A DNA stretch of 64,000 nucleotides from Winogradskyella sp. GTDB taxonomy: Bacteria; Bacteroidota; Bacteroidia; Flavobacteriales; Flavobacteriaceae. The notes beneath the pieces are model-generated. The model was not told the DNA's origin and made no database searches. It was given only the letters and a program-made list of their open reading frames with translations. Positions within the stretch are counted from its first letter, which is position 1. Each line of letters opens with the position of its first letter. The stretch spans positions 1 to 64,000 of the forward strand of contig NZ_JADGDZ010000002.1 in assembly GCF_016744625.1 (NCBI RefSeq), in the 5' to 3' direction. Of this stretch, positions 52,135 through 61,173 are shown piece after piece. A program made the position numbers and the translations under genes.

Positions 52135-53433
52135 ATGCTTCATAAGAGAATCATTAATAGACAGGTAAATAAGCACTTTACATATAAAGATATTGAAAGA
52201 TGTATTAAAGAAGCGGCACTTATGGAAAGCGGCGTCGTACCTCACACGGATGCTATTGTAGATGGTTTGCTAAAGTACTATTTAGAACACCCAAGAGAAG
52301 AACGCTTTAAGTATGCATTAACCGATTTCGCACTCAAATTCGTCAAACTTTTAGATAATAAACTTTATAGTCCGTACGCAAAATTTCCGTTACGTGATAC
52401 TTTTAAAAAACTTGCAGATTTTAAATCTGCAGAAATTAAAAGTATAGATGATTTTAATAGATGGTATGAATTCAATTTTGAAGGAAACAGCGGTACCGTT
52501 ATTATAGATCATCTAGAGGCATTAAAGGATTACGTAAATAAAGCTATTGATGAGCTTAATGCATACATTAATCAAGATCAAGATTCTGCATTAAAAACAG
52601 CAGAAAACGTTTCTATTTTATTTGAGAAAATCACTGCAAAAAGTGAGGAGATAAAAGACACTCTTTTAATAAGCAACAGTCTTGATGAAGAAATAGAAAA
52701 GGTTGTAAACTACTTTCTAAGGAAGAAAAATAGTCTTCCTGATAATAAAACGCCTAAGCAAAAAGAAGCGCATAAAATTTTAAGAGAGGAATACGATAGA
52801 GCTGTAGAAATTAAGAAAAAGGTAGATGACTTTTTTGTTGAAGTTGAATATAAACTGGGACAGTTATTAGACAGATCTGCCTATGCAAGTACGCAACTTA
52901 TAACGGTACAAGATAATTTTAAAAATAAATCTGCAGTTAGAATTAATATCAAGCGCCTCTTGAAGTTTACATTAGAGCAAGCCAAATTTTCAAAAAAAGA
53001 AGGTTTCTTATTACCTGAACATTTCCCAATTAAGTCTGTAGTATCTGAACGTTTTAAACATATTGGTTTGGTTTATTATGAAGAATTTGGTCTTCAGAAA
53101 AGCTACGTTATTGAGCCTAAGACTAATGAAGCACATCTTAAATCACAAGTTTTGAAACTGGATACAGAATTAACAAGGCAAGAGAATACCGCAAAATGGG
53201 TTAATCTATTCAAAAAGCAGTTGCAAAAAGAAAGAGAGATTGATTTTAGCAATCATTTTTACGATATCGCATTGAAAGAAAATGATACTTTAATTGCACT
53301 TAAAGTAGGGTTTGAACTTGTAGAGTTTGCAAGACATAATAAAGAGTATGAAATTAAAATAGACAGAGAAATACCAGAATCCTCGCTGTCACAAAATATT
53401 GCATTATGGAAAATGAAAATAATAAAGAGATAA
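52135..53433 (+). CDS. jetA: Wadjet-like JetA (MukF/kleisin-type subunit)
   Basis: The 432-residue protein is largely helical. It has an N-terminal winged-helix-like part (FTYKDIERCIKEAALMESG) and long helices in the middle, as expected of a kleisin-type DUF3375-like subunit. The assignment rests mainly on the gene order. It is the first of four overlapping genes, and its stop overlaps jetB by 28 bp. The frame upstream is open for about 31 codons without ATG, GTG or TTG (IDFDLADIHASYSSLIPKKID), so the start may need checking. Confidence 0.7.
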   Translation: MLHKRIINRQVNKHFTYKDIERCIKEAALMESGVVPHTDAIVDGLLKYYLEHPREERFKYALTDFALKFVKLLDNKLYSPYAKFPLRDTFKKLADFKSAEIKSIDDFNRWYEFNFEGNSGTVIIDHLEALKDYVNKAIDELNAYINQDQDSALKTAENVSILFEKITAKSEEIKDTLLISNSLDEEIEKVVNYFLRKKNSLPDNKTPKQKEAHKILREEYDRAVEIKKKVDDFFVEVEYKLGQLLDRSAYASTQLITVQDNFKNKSAVRINIKRLLKFTLEQAKFSKKEGFLLPEHFPIKSVVSERFKHIGLVYYEEFGLQKSYVIEPKTNEAHLKSQVLKLDTELTRQENTAKWVNLFKKQLQKEREIDFSNHFYDIALKENDTLIALKVGFELVEFARHNKEYEIKIDREIPESSLSQNIALWKMKIIKR

Positions 53434-54089
53434 ATCAAAATTTTTCGTTTTTTGAAAACGCCGACGTACAAGAATATTTTGCAGATTTGAATATTGAATT
53501 GCTATCTGGTAGGCACATCCAGAAAGATAGATTTTATCTCTACAAACTACTTAAAGATTACTACAACGAACTTTCGTTTTATTATGAAAAATTATATGGT
53601 TTAGAGCTATTAATGGAAACCAGAGAGAACTCTAAATACTACTATGTCGATTATCCCGATACATCTAAAGGAGCGCTTGCAAATCCGTTGCGCCACAAAA
53701 TGTTAACTCAGAAACAAACGCTAATAGGTCTAATATTACTTAATATGTATTATGAGCAGTATTTTGAAAATAAAAAAGAGGTACGCTTTGCGGACATTAA
53801 AAAAGAAATTAAAGAAAGTGAGAACAACATTTTGTACAAAAAATTATTTTTCAACAAAGTGCAAGACGATTATCTTGAGGGCGACTGGTCAATAAAAGTT
53901 ATAAAACCATTTAAAAGTGTGTTAAGAGAATTCAGTAGGCTAGGATGGATTACAAACCTGGCAGTCGAGGATGGCGAAGAAATTCATTTTGTGCTTCGTG
54001 AACCCATTATTAGGTTTCAAAAATTATATGAAAAAGAAATTACAAACTTCACAGAGTTCAGTGAAAAATACCTTAGCCAATTACAATGA
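53406..54089 (+). CDS. jetB: Wadjet-like JetB (MukE-type subunit)
   Basis: The 227-residue protein resembles MukE/DUF4194 proteins: helical N-terminus (FYLYKLLKDYYNELSFYYEKLYGL), a central TLIGLILLNMYYEQYFENKKEVRFADIKKEI helix pair, and a winged-helix C-terminus (VLREFSRLGWITNL). It overlaps jetA by 28 bp and jetC by 4 bp, indicating tight translational coupling. It would bridge the kleisin and the JetC heads. Confidence 0.75.
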   Translation: MENENNKEINQNFSFFENADVQEYFADLNIELLSGRHIQKDRFYLYKLLKDYYNELSFYYEKLYGLELLMETRENSKYYYVDYPDTSKGALANPLRHKMLTQKQTLIGLILLNMYYEQYFENKKEVRFADIKKEIKESENNILYKKLFFNKVQDDYLEGDWSIKVIKPFKSVLREFSRLGWITNLAVEDGEEIHFVLREPIIRFQKLYEKEITNFTEFSEKYLSQLQ

Positions 54090-57000
54090 TAGAATATCCT
54101 AGAATTTTTTCGTTATCTACGGTTGGTATTAGAAAGCACTATAATCAAGACTATTTACTGCATCGCGTAAGAACAGATTTTACCGGTAATAATGGTATTG
54201 GTAAATCGCTTATAGCAGACTTATTTCAACTCATATTTATTGGGCAAAAGAGCAAAATAAGTTTTGGTACAGAAAGTTTTAAAAACAAAGATAGGCACAT
54301 ACATACCATACCTTACGATACCGATGATGCCTACGTTTTTATACATATTGAGTTTAAGAAAAATGAATTTATAACCATTGGTACTAACATAGGTAACAAG
54401 CGTAGCAGACCTTTGAAATCTTTTTGGATATTAAACCAAGCCTATAATGATAATGACAAAAAAGACCTTGAAACTTTGTCACTTAACGCCGACCAGCTAT
54501 CATACAGTAAAGATTTTTTAAAAGATGGCCACTTTTTGCCTATAAGCCAACTTGCAAGACACCTTAAAAAGAATAAAAAAGGATTTCTGAAATCGTTTAC
54601 GGATGTAGAAGATAAAAAGGAATACTATGAATTTCTTTATTCAAATGAGCTTTTGCCCATAAATCTTGCGATTGATGAAAATATGGACGCTTTCGCGAAA
54701 GTGATACAATCCTTTTCAAAAGCAAACTCGTTAGATACTGAAAGCGATAAGATTTTAAAAGATTTTCTATTTGAAAATAGTTTGGACACGCTTCAGTCTA
54801 AATACCAATCAAACAAAGAGAAGCTTGAGAAACTAATAAATGAATACAATGAGCTGGATGAGGAAATACATACGATTGAATTAAAACAAGAAGTGTTAGG
54901 CGATCTTAAAGAGTTACAACAGCTTAAAAATGAATCTCAAAAAAAATACCTTACAGCAAAATATCACATCAATTATTTTAGGTATGATAAAGTAGCAACT
55001 AACTGCACAGATACTTCCGATAAGATAAAGAAGGAAACAGATTTTATTGGTAATTTAAAAAAAGGAGTCCCTAAAATTGAAAAACAAATAGGAATTACAA
55101 AGTCGGAATACGACACCTATTCTAATGCTCAAATATTCTTCATAAATTATAAAAATCTGTTCAATACAAGATCGAAAAAATTAGAAAGTCTTAACCAGCT
55201 TCAAAAAATGAAGCTACCTATAATAGATCAAGCAAATTTAGTTGAGATAGATATTGATGAATATGGCGACCAGATAATCATTGAAAAGATAAATAAGCTT
55301 AATTCAGCTTTAGAAAAATACGGCACGATACATAACATAAATGAAAAAACGCTATCGCAACGAAAAATAATAACAGAATACAAAGAGAAAAAAACCTCAG
55401 AGCTTGCTGATTTGGAAGCGCTTAATCGTATTCTTTCTGCTGGAGAAGATGGCTCTTTAATAGCACAAATTATAAAAAATGGTAGAAATCTTACGGTAGA
55501 AGAGGAAACGGTTCTGTTTGGGTTACTCAAAAATGTTCATTTGGAAAAACCAAATAATCCTTCTAAAGGAACACAATTCACTAAAGATAGTTCTCTTTTA
55601 AAATATGATAATATAGAAGACGATAAAGTTAATTCTGGTTATTGGTTCAAGGTTGGTGCTCTGCGAACATTCGTACCTTATTCCAATGAGAAGCAAATAT
55701 TTGCAGATACTGCTAAAATGAAAATTGCCAAAGAAAAAAAGCAGAATGCAATTGATGAGCAAATCAAGTCTATTAAAAATGAACTTGTCGAAATTTTGAA
55801 ATTTGAGAAAGGAGACGTTTATAATCTGTCATCGGTTGATGAGTTAAAAAATCTCAATAAAAATTTTAAAGACTTCTCATTATACGAATCCTCAAAAATC
55901 GCAATGAGTATAGCCGAAAGTCTTTCTACAAAGATCCTTACTGATCAAAAAGAGTTGGCGCAATCATTACAGGAGTTAGAGATGCTTGAAAAGAAAATTC
56001 CAATTAAAATTACTGATGAGAAAATAGACGACCAGTTAACGTCTTATATTCAAAAAATAGCTGCTAAAAAATCCGTTTATAAAGAATTACAAAACAAACT
56101 TAAAAACTCAAAATCTACAATAACCCAAAAGGAAGATAACTTAACTACATTAAACGAACTACTTACAGCAAAAGAAAAGGAAAGAGATGACTTAAAGAAA
56201 CAATACGAAGACGCGTTAACAAATTTTAAAAAGCATTTTAAGCTCTTAAATATTAACGATTTAAAACCTACCAACCTCGACTCGATTGATTTAGATGACC
56301 TTAGTAAACAACATAATAAGCACAAGGATAATTATATAAACGCTTATGGTAAAGCATCGTCTCAGTTTGATACTACAAAGGATGACTTAGAAGTTAAAAA
56401 CCAGATGGATGATCAAAACTATTCATTTGAAGTTTTAGAATTAGTTCTTTTAGGTCCAAAAATTAAGCATACAGAAAATCTGGCACCAGCACTTAAAAAA
56501 TCCAATCAAAACAGAACTAAAGTAATGCAGGCCATCACTCAGGCGATGCTCCGAATATTTAAGTTGACAAAAACAAAATATAAAGACTTTGAAAAAATAG
56601 TTGAAGATTTAAACGACTTCTTTAGTGAGCGACTTATTAGTGATAAATACAACTTCAAGATCGACTTCACACCTAATGAGACTTTTAAAATAGATTGGAT
56701 GAAAAATTTACAATCTTCCACACAAGCTGCATATTCAGAAGGAGAATTGCAATTTTCAGACTCAGTAGAAAGTTTTGTTGAGAAGATTTTCACAGAAGCA
56801 ACATCCTACAACGAAAAGATTAAATTTTCAGATCTATTAGACCCGAAAACGTATTTTGATTTGAGTACGAGGTTGCTTGACAAAGATGGAGTTGACCAAA
56901 CAGGAAGCACAGGACAAAGCTATACTGCGATTGTTTTATTAGGTATTGGGAGACTTTCTATTGTACAAAAGGAAGATAGAAAAGGTGTAAAGTTTTTAAT

Positions 57001-57256
57001 ACTTGAAGAAGTCTCAAATATGGATAAAGGTAACTTTAACACATTTCCTAACATAGCAAAAGAGTTTGGATATCAAATGCTAACGATGACACCAGAACCT
57101 TACGGATCTAATGAAAATGAAGGTTGGTATTTACACCATTTAATAGAGGGCTATGAAGACGTTAATATTAATTATGCGATGCCAAGCAGCTATTTTAAAA
57201 CAAATGAATCTAGAGAAGATTTATCAGATTACTTAAAAAATATAAATAAACAATGA
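54086..57256 (+). CDS. jetC: Wadjet-like JetC (SMC/MukB-type ATPase)
   Basis: The 1056-residue protein has an N-terminal ATPase half with Walker A GNNGIGKS and two coiled-coil arms (about residues 220-460 and 580-760). Between them is a globular hinge-like region (about 470-570). The C-terminal half has signature STGQSYTA and Walker B-like FLILEEVSNMD. In MukB-type proteins the Walker B Asp precedes the catalytic Glu (DE); here it is EE, which is unusual. JetC compacts and extrudes plasmid DNA. A near-perfect palindrome (one mismatch) is at 54689. Confidence 0.85.
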   Translation: MIEYPRIFSLSTVGIRKHYNQDYLLHRVRTDFTGNNGIGKSLIADLFQLIFIGQKSKISFGTESFKNKDRHIHTIPYDTDDAYVFIHIEFKKNEFITIGTNIGNKRSRPLKSFWILNQAYNDNDKKDLETLSLNADQLSYSKDFLKDGHFLPISQLARHLKKNKKGFLKSFTDVEDKKEYYEFLYSNELLPINLAIDENMDAFAKVIQSFSKANSLDTESDKILKDFLFENSLDTLQSKYQSNKEKLEKLINEYNELDEEIHTIELKQEVLGDLKELQQLKNESQKKYLTAKYHINYFRYDKVATNCTDTSDKIKKETDFIGNLKKGVPKIEKQIGITKSEYDTYSNAQIFFINYKNLFNTRSKKLESLNQLQKMKLPIIDQANLVEIDIDEYGDQIIIEKINKLNSALEKYGTIHNINEKTLSQRKIITEYKEKKTSELADLEALNRILSAGEDGSLIAQIIKNGRNLTVEEETVLFGLLKNVHLEKPNNPSKGTQFTKDSSLLKYDNIEDDKVNSGYWFKVGALRTFVPYSNEKQIFADTAKMKIAKEKKQNAIDEQIKSIKNELVEILKFEKGDVYNLSSVDELKNLNKNFKDFSLYESSKIAMSIAESLSTKILTDQKELAQSLQELEMLEKKIPIKITDEKIDDQLTSYIQKIAAKKSVYKELQNKLKNSKSTITQKEDNLTTLNELLTAKEKERDDLKKQYEDALTNFKKHFKLLNINDLKPTNLDSIDLDDLSKQHNKHKDNYINAYGKASSQFDTTKDDLEVKNQMDDQNYSFEVLELVLLGPKIKHTENLAPALKKSNQNRTKVMQAITQAMLRIFKLTKTKYKDFEKIVEDLNDFFSERLISDKYNFKIDFTPNETFKIDWMKNLQSSTQAAYSEGELQFSDSVESFVEKIFTEATSYNEKIKFSDLLDPKTYFDLSTRLLDKDGVDQTGSTGQSYTAIVLLGIGRLSIVQKEDRKGVKFLILEEVSNMDKGNFNTFPNIAKEFGYQMLTMTPEPYGSNENEGWYLHHLIEGYEDVNINYAMPSSYFKTNESREDLSDYLKNINKQ
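54689..54702. repeat. near-copy of the palindrome (one mismatch)
   Basis: GCTTTCGCGAAAGT in jetC, read as AFAKV. Confidence 0.8.
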
Positions 57257-58194
57257 ATTGGGTCGCACTAAAATCCCTAAATGAACTTTATAGAGATAAA
57301 CAGACAAAGATTAAAGAAACTTTAATCAAGGACTCTTTGTTTCAACATTTACTGAACGATACTCAAGAGATAAAAGAAGGTTATAAAATTTATTATTCTG
57401 ATGATGAAGAATTTTTTGAGATGTATGAAGAAGAGCATTTAGAGAAATTTAATCAATACTATGATTTTTTAGAACATAATAAACTCTTAAAACCCCAAAC
57501 AAGATTTGAAGAGGCAGATATTATTGAGCTAATGGATATGAAGCGTCGTATGGATAATGGTCAGCTATTGCCAATACGAGACCAAATTGTCCAAAATGAA
57601 GATACTGTTAGAAATGTATCTTCTATGTTTTTTAAAAATGAAAAGTATTTGCTCGGAAAGAAATCGCTCATAGATGCCATAAAACAAATACTTCAAATTG
57701 AAGAACTTGCAGATGATAAAGATCAGCAGTATATGTACAAGCTACTATGCGAGAAAGCTAATCTAATAATACTTTGTGAAAATTTAGACTTTTTAAAAAA
57801 GCCATCATTACCACAAAAATATGGGTATGAATTATGGTATGCTGGCGGTAAAAATATTGATAAATTAAAATTCACAGATAACAGAGGTTTACCAATTTAT
57901 TACTCCGCAGACTGGGATTATGATGGCTTACTCATTTTTAATATGATAAAAAAAATTATCCCTAATATTAAGTTGTTATATCCAACCGCAAATCCAAAAA
58001 GCATCGTAAAGTCGGAACATAAAAGCCTATGGGCAGATATGGATAATCCTGAAAATTATTCTAATCTTGACATAAAAGACTTAGATACAAAGCATAAAAC
58101 TATTTTAAAGAAATTAATAGAAAATAACCAGTGGATTACCGAAGAGGATAATAATCTGAAAGAAATGGTATCATTAGTCTTTAATTCCAATTAA
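57253..58194 (+). CDS. jetD: Wadjet-like JetD (TOPRIM nuclease subunit)
   Basis: The 313-residue protein has an N-terminal helical/winged-helix part and a C-terminal TOPRIM domain. The latter shows the acidic start LIILCENLDFLKKP (Glu) and the DxD-type motif SADWDYDGLLIFNMI, as in DUF2220-type JetD, which nicks or cuts DNA loops extruded by JetC. It is shorter than the roughly 390 residues I recall for classical JetD. It overlaps jetC by 4 bp. Its stop shares the bases TTAA with the stop of the converging nuclease-like gene. Confidence 0.85.
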   Translation: MNWVALKSLNELYRDKQTKIKETLIKDSLFQHLLNDTQEIKEGYKIYYSDDEEFFEMYEEEHLEKFNQYYDFLEHNKLLKPQTRFEEADIIELMDMKRRMDNGQLLPIRDQIVQNEDTVRNVSSMFFKNEKYLLGKKSLIDAIKQILQIEELADDKDQQYMYKLLCEKANLIILCENLDFLKKPSLPQKYGYELWYAGGKNIDKLKFTDNRGLPIYYSADWDYDGLLIFNMIKKIIPNIKLLYPTANPKSIVKSEHKSLWADMDNPENYSNLDIKDLDTKHKTILKKLIENNQWITEEDNNLKEMVSLVFNSN

Positions 58195-58904
58195 ACAATC
58201 TCAATAGTATCTTCAGATCTATCATCAAAAAAATAAATACGATCAAAACCGTTTTTATCAATTGATGACCTATCGAGTAAATCGAATCTGTATCCTGATG
58301 ATCGATGACCTAAGCCAGCAATAATAACAAGCCATTTTTCATCAATATTATTTGGGTATTGGGTAATTAGACTGGCTTTGTGATTTATTACAAGTTGTAC
58401 ATCTTTGTAATCTATTGGCTTTACCAGATATGCACCTACGGATTGCCAGTTACTCCAAGTAGTATCTGAGCTCACATTGATACTATCTACAAATTCATTT
58501 TCTAACTTGCAATGTTTAGTACTAACTCTAAAATCTCTTCCCTTATTTGCTAAATAAATAGTTTCTACAAGACTGAAAAACAAGTCAATATAATGGTTTT
58601 TAGAATGTCGCTTGTCCATCACGGCATCAGAGTACCTGAACATACATTGCAACTCCACATCGTACTTATCCTCAAATTTAAGGCGTGCTGCATCGATAAT
58701 ACTTTGCCGGTAGACTTCAATCATTTTACTTTGATTGTTAATGAATCTCGTATGTTCTATCGATATGATTTTATCAGTCGTCTCCGCAGTAAAATCTGGT
58801 GTTTCAGACGCTTCTCATGTCTGAAATATGATACCGTGCTTCACGTTAGATATAAAGCGTTCAATCTGTAGTTGCTCAATTTCCTTTGCCCTAATTCTTG
58901 TCAC
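58191..58904 (-). pseudogene. PD-(D/E)XK-like nuclease gene broken by an in-frame TGA
   Basis: The track shows only 177 residues from an ATG at 58724. Upstream the same frame continues as ETPDFTAETTDKIISIEHTRF, a PDF...IEHT pattern like restriction-endonuclease-fold active sites. It then meets a TGA (58815-58817) and goes on through VTRIRAKEIEQLQIERFISNVKHGI to a GTG at 58904. The TGA could come from CGA by one transition (QT-R-EASE). The 177-residue piece alone would lack the putative active site. It lies tail to tail with jetD. Alternatives are sequence error or read-through. Confidence 0.6.
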
Positions 58905-58944
58905 AATACTTTTTTAAGACAAAGTAAAGTAATTAATTTAAAAC

Positions 58945-59481
58945 CTAAACAAAAGGATTTACCTCCGCAGGTGTCCCACTTGGATAGCCCCAAGCCACAT
59001 ACTGCGACTTCATTTCATCTGTATCAAGATGCACAAAGGTTCTACCTACTCCAATGCGCTTAAAACCAACATCGCGAGCTACAGAGACTAGATGATTACG
59101 GATAAACGTAGTTTGAGCTTTAATATCTACAGCTTTACACGTAGGGATTTTATGAGACGAACTGGAAACGCCGCCTACTTTTTTGTTGTGTGAAGCGCTA
59201 CGAGCTCCAGAGTTAATCCATTGAAAAATAGGGTAGCCAGTTCTGGCTTCCAGTTGCTGAAGCATAAAGATTAATTGCCTATCCATACAACTACCAGAGC
59301 CAGGAAGATCTGGACTGTCAAAAACAGATAAATCGATAGGTCGTTGAGTCATTCGTATCACTCGATTTTTAATTGACTTTGTTTTTGATTTTCTGTAAAT
59401 AACAAAAGCACCTATCAGCAAAATTGACAAGGTGCCTAATCCAACATAGATATGTTGATTGTTACTTTTTACCACAGCCAC
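58945..59481 (-). CDS. membrane-anchored M15-family peptidase (D-Ala-D-Ala carboxypeptidase-like)
   Basis: The 178-residue protein has one N-terminal membrane helix and an M15/VanY-like domain with zinc ligands in SSSHKIPTCKAVDI (H, D) and FVHLDTDEM (H). It would cleave peptidoglycan peptide cross-links at the periplasmic face. It is the last gene of the minus-strand module and fits a lysis or cell-entry role in a virus-like element. Confidence 0.85.
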   Translation of the reverse strand: MAVVKSNNQHIYVGLGTLSILLIGAFVIYRKSKTKSIKNRVIRMTQRPIDLSVFDSPDLPGSGSCMDRQLIFMLQQLEARTGYPIFQWINSGARSASHNKKVGGVSSSSHKIPTCKAVDIKAQTTFIRNHLVSVARDVGFKRIGVGRTFVHLDTDEMKSQYVAWGYPSGTPAEVNPFV

Positions 59482-59608
59482 AACCTTTTGCTGTTTCTTT
59501 ACTTTTCTTGTATCTCAAGAATAAATCTGAACTTATTTTTACAGCGCTTAGCAGTATAAACGCCCCAAAAATATAGTTCAATGTGTTATTTCCTTTGTCC
59601 ACGTTCAT
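59462..59608 (-). CDS. small membrane protein with Gly/Cys tail
   Basis: The track begins at 59668, but the internal Met at 59608 (MNVDKGNNTLNYIFGAFILL) gives a compact 48-residue protein. It has one membrane helix, a basic segment and a C-terminus KGCGCGKK. It overlaps both neighbours by about 20 bp. Function unknown. Confidence 0.55.
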   Translation of the reverse strand: MNVDKGNNTLNYIFGAFILLSAVKISSDLFLRYKKSKETAKGCGCGKK

Positions 59609-59927
59609 TGTTTTTTTGTTTGTTATATAATTGAATTTCAGCTTCCAATTGCTCGATATATCTTTCAAGATCTGTTATACGATCCCTTTGTTTGGTAATC
59701 GTTTTATTCATCAAGGTATTCTTACTTTCCAGTTGTTTCAACCGTTTCTCCATATTTTCAGACCATAGCTTATAGTTTTCTACCACAAGACTATTGGCCT
59801 GAACATTGAGATTGCGTATTTCGGCGCTTTTGAGACGTCTTTGCGTCCCATATTGCAATAGCACTTCAATGAGTTTCCAAAACCCAGTAGCGCCCAGTAC
59901 AATTGCAAGAATTTTAATTAAGTCCAT
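59586..59927 (-). CDS. membrane-anchored coiled-coil protein
   Basis: The 113-residue protein has an N-terminal membrane helix (LAIVLGATGFWKLIEVLL) and a long coiled coil (about residues 45-105, LESKNTLMNKTITKQRDRITDLERYIEQLEAEI). It could be a scaffold or spanin-like spacer in a virus-like module. No family recognised. Confidence 0.6.
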   Translation of the reverse strand: MDLIKILAIVLGATGFWKLIEVLLQYGTQRRLKSAEIRNLNVQANSLVVENYKLWSENMEKRLKQLESKNTLMNKTITKQRDRITDLERYIEQLEAEIQLYNKQKNNERGQRK

Positions 59928-59942
59928 TAGTTTTTAGATTAC

Positions 59943-59956
59943 GCTTTCGCGAAAGC
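59943..59956. repeat. palindrome GCTTTCGCGAAAGC (copy 10, intergenic)
   Basis: Exact copy in the 40-bp spacer between two genes of the virus-like module, the only non-coding copy in this window. Confidence 0.95.
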
Positions 59957-59967
59957 ATCATTAAATT

Positions 59968-60498
59968 TTAAAAGGTGCTTGGTACTCGAGTTCGTCTTAC
60001 TATAACTGGCTCAGACTCTTCGATTTCGTCTTTCTCAATAACATCAGGTGGTAGCACAAATATTCCACCAGAAAACGGTCTAAACTTCAATGGAAGCTCC
60101 GCCACATACGGATTCACATTAAAAATGATTTCATCTTCTGGATCGTTAAAAATACCGCTTACAAATACACGACCGTCGTCATCTATCGCATAGTAAAACG
60201 GTTTTCCTTGACGGCTCAACAGTGTTCCTGTATGCTCGCCTTGTTGATTTTTGTTGATCGGTGCAGGTAGACTTAATTGCCAGCCAGCAATTTCCTTTCT
60301 TCCAGACCTTGAACGCAAACGAATGTCCTTGCCGATTACGATATTCTCGTTGATCACTGCATAAATATTACGACCAGGAGAGTGCAACATATCTGCATTT
60401 AATTGATTAGATGGCACACTCAGCTCTCGCTGAGTGTTTGCTATTAATCCGCCACCTTGTGCTTTTGGCACATTACTTTGATATCCTACTATACTCAT
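59968..60498 (-). CDS. hypothetical beta-rich protein
   Basis: The 176-residue protein has no membrane helix. It is rich in predicted beta strands (NIYAVINENIVIGKDIRLRSRSG, KPFYYAIDDDGRVFVSG) and has an acidic/Arg C-terminus. It starts with the base shared with the stop of the next upstream gene. Its composition fits a structural or minor capsid-like protein, but no family was recognised. Confidence 0.6.
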   Translation of the reverse strand: MSIVGYQSNVPKAQGGGLIANTQRELSVPSNQLNADMLHSPGRNIYAVINENIVIGKDIRLRSRSGRKEIAGWQLSLPAPINKNQQGEHTGTLLSRQGKPFYYAIDDDGRVFVSGIFNDPEDEIIFNVNPYVAELPLKFRPFSGGIFVLPPDVIEKDEIEESEPVIVRRTRVPSTF

Positions 60499-60926
60499 TA
60501 TTGTGCTATTATTATTCCGGTTAATACAAGTAAGCCACCGCCAAAAAACCAGCGCTCCAGCTTACCTCTTTTAATTTGTTTGTGCTGTCTCTTAATGGTC
60601 AAGTTCAGCTCTTGAATATGAGATTCATCATTATCCTGAATGACAACAAAATTCTCAACTTTACGCTCCAATTTAAAAATGATCGTATCCTTTTTTTGAG
60701 TGAGATACTGCCATCTATAATTGCGTAATTGCAACGTATCAATAATGCTATCTTGATAAAGACTGAACTCTAATCGCTTTGCCAAATACTTTGATTGTGA
60801 TAAGTCAAAACAGAAATATTTCTTATTGTTTAAGTCTTGTACTATCGGCTGTAAATCCTGAGAAATACTCATACAAGTCCAGAGCAGACATCCTATCAAT
60901 AGTATTAATTTTTTCATCCAATGCAT
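60498..60926 (-). CDS. exported/anchored coiled protein overlapping the upstream gene (spanin-like pair, distal member)
   Basis: The 142-residue protein has an N-terminal signal-like segment (KKLILLIGCLLWTCMSISQ) and a C-terminal membrane helix (WFFGGGLLVLTGIIIAQ). The middle is partly coiled-coil. It starts inside the 60823-61173 gene, overlapping by about 100 bp in another frame, as phage Rz/Rz1 spanin genes do. Spanin function is inferred. Confidence 0.55.
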   Translation of the reverse strand: MHWMKKLILLIGCLLWTCMSISQDLQPIVQDLNNKKYFCFDLSQSKYLAKRLEFSLYQDSIIDTLQLRNYRWQYLTQKKDTIIFKLERKVENFVVIQDNDESHIQELNLTIKRQHKQIKRGKLERWFFGGGLLVLTGIIIAQ

Positions 60927-61173
60927 TTTGTAAATTTTGAATCGTTTTATGGCTTAAAACTATCTTACCAGTCAAGCTATCAGTTTGCTTTTTAAGCTTT
61001 TTTATTTCTTCATCAAGGCTTACGTTTTCAACCGTAAGTAGTTCGTTTTCCTTTTCAAGTTTTAGTATGGTTTCATTGTTCAAAGCTTCCTCTTGCGGAA
61101 TGATGTAAAAGATGAGCAAGACAAGAATCCCTGCAATCCAAAGCACTAATAAAAAAGGTTTCCAAAACTTCAT
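60823..61173 (-). CDS. single-helix coiled-coil protein (spanin-like, proximal member)
   Basis: The 116-residue protein has an N-terminal membrane helix (PFLLVLWIAGILVLLIFYII) and a coiled coil (about residues 35-100). This is the architecture of inner-membrane spanins. It overlaps the next gene downstream by about 100 bp and touches the upstream gene by one base. Confidence 0.6.
   Translation of the reverse strand: MKFWKPFLLVLWIAGILVLLIFYIIPQEEALNNETILKLEKENELLTVENVSLDEEIKKLKKQTDSLTGKIVLSHKTIQNLQNALDEKINTIDRMSALDLYEYFSGFTADSTRLKQ

Noticed and set aside
58593-59063. Plus-strand ORFs of 92 and 63 residues
   Set aside because: They lie opposite the nuclease-like gene and the M15 peptidase gene and show no protein-family features; treated as shadows.
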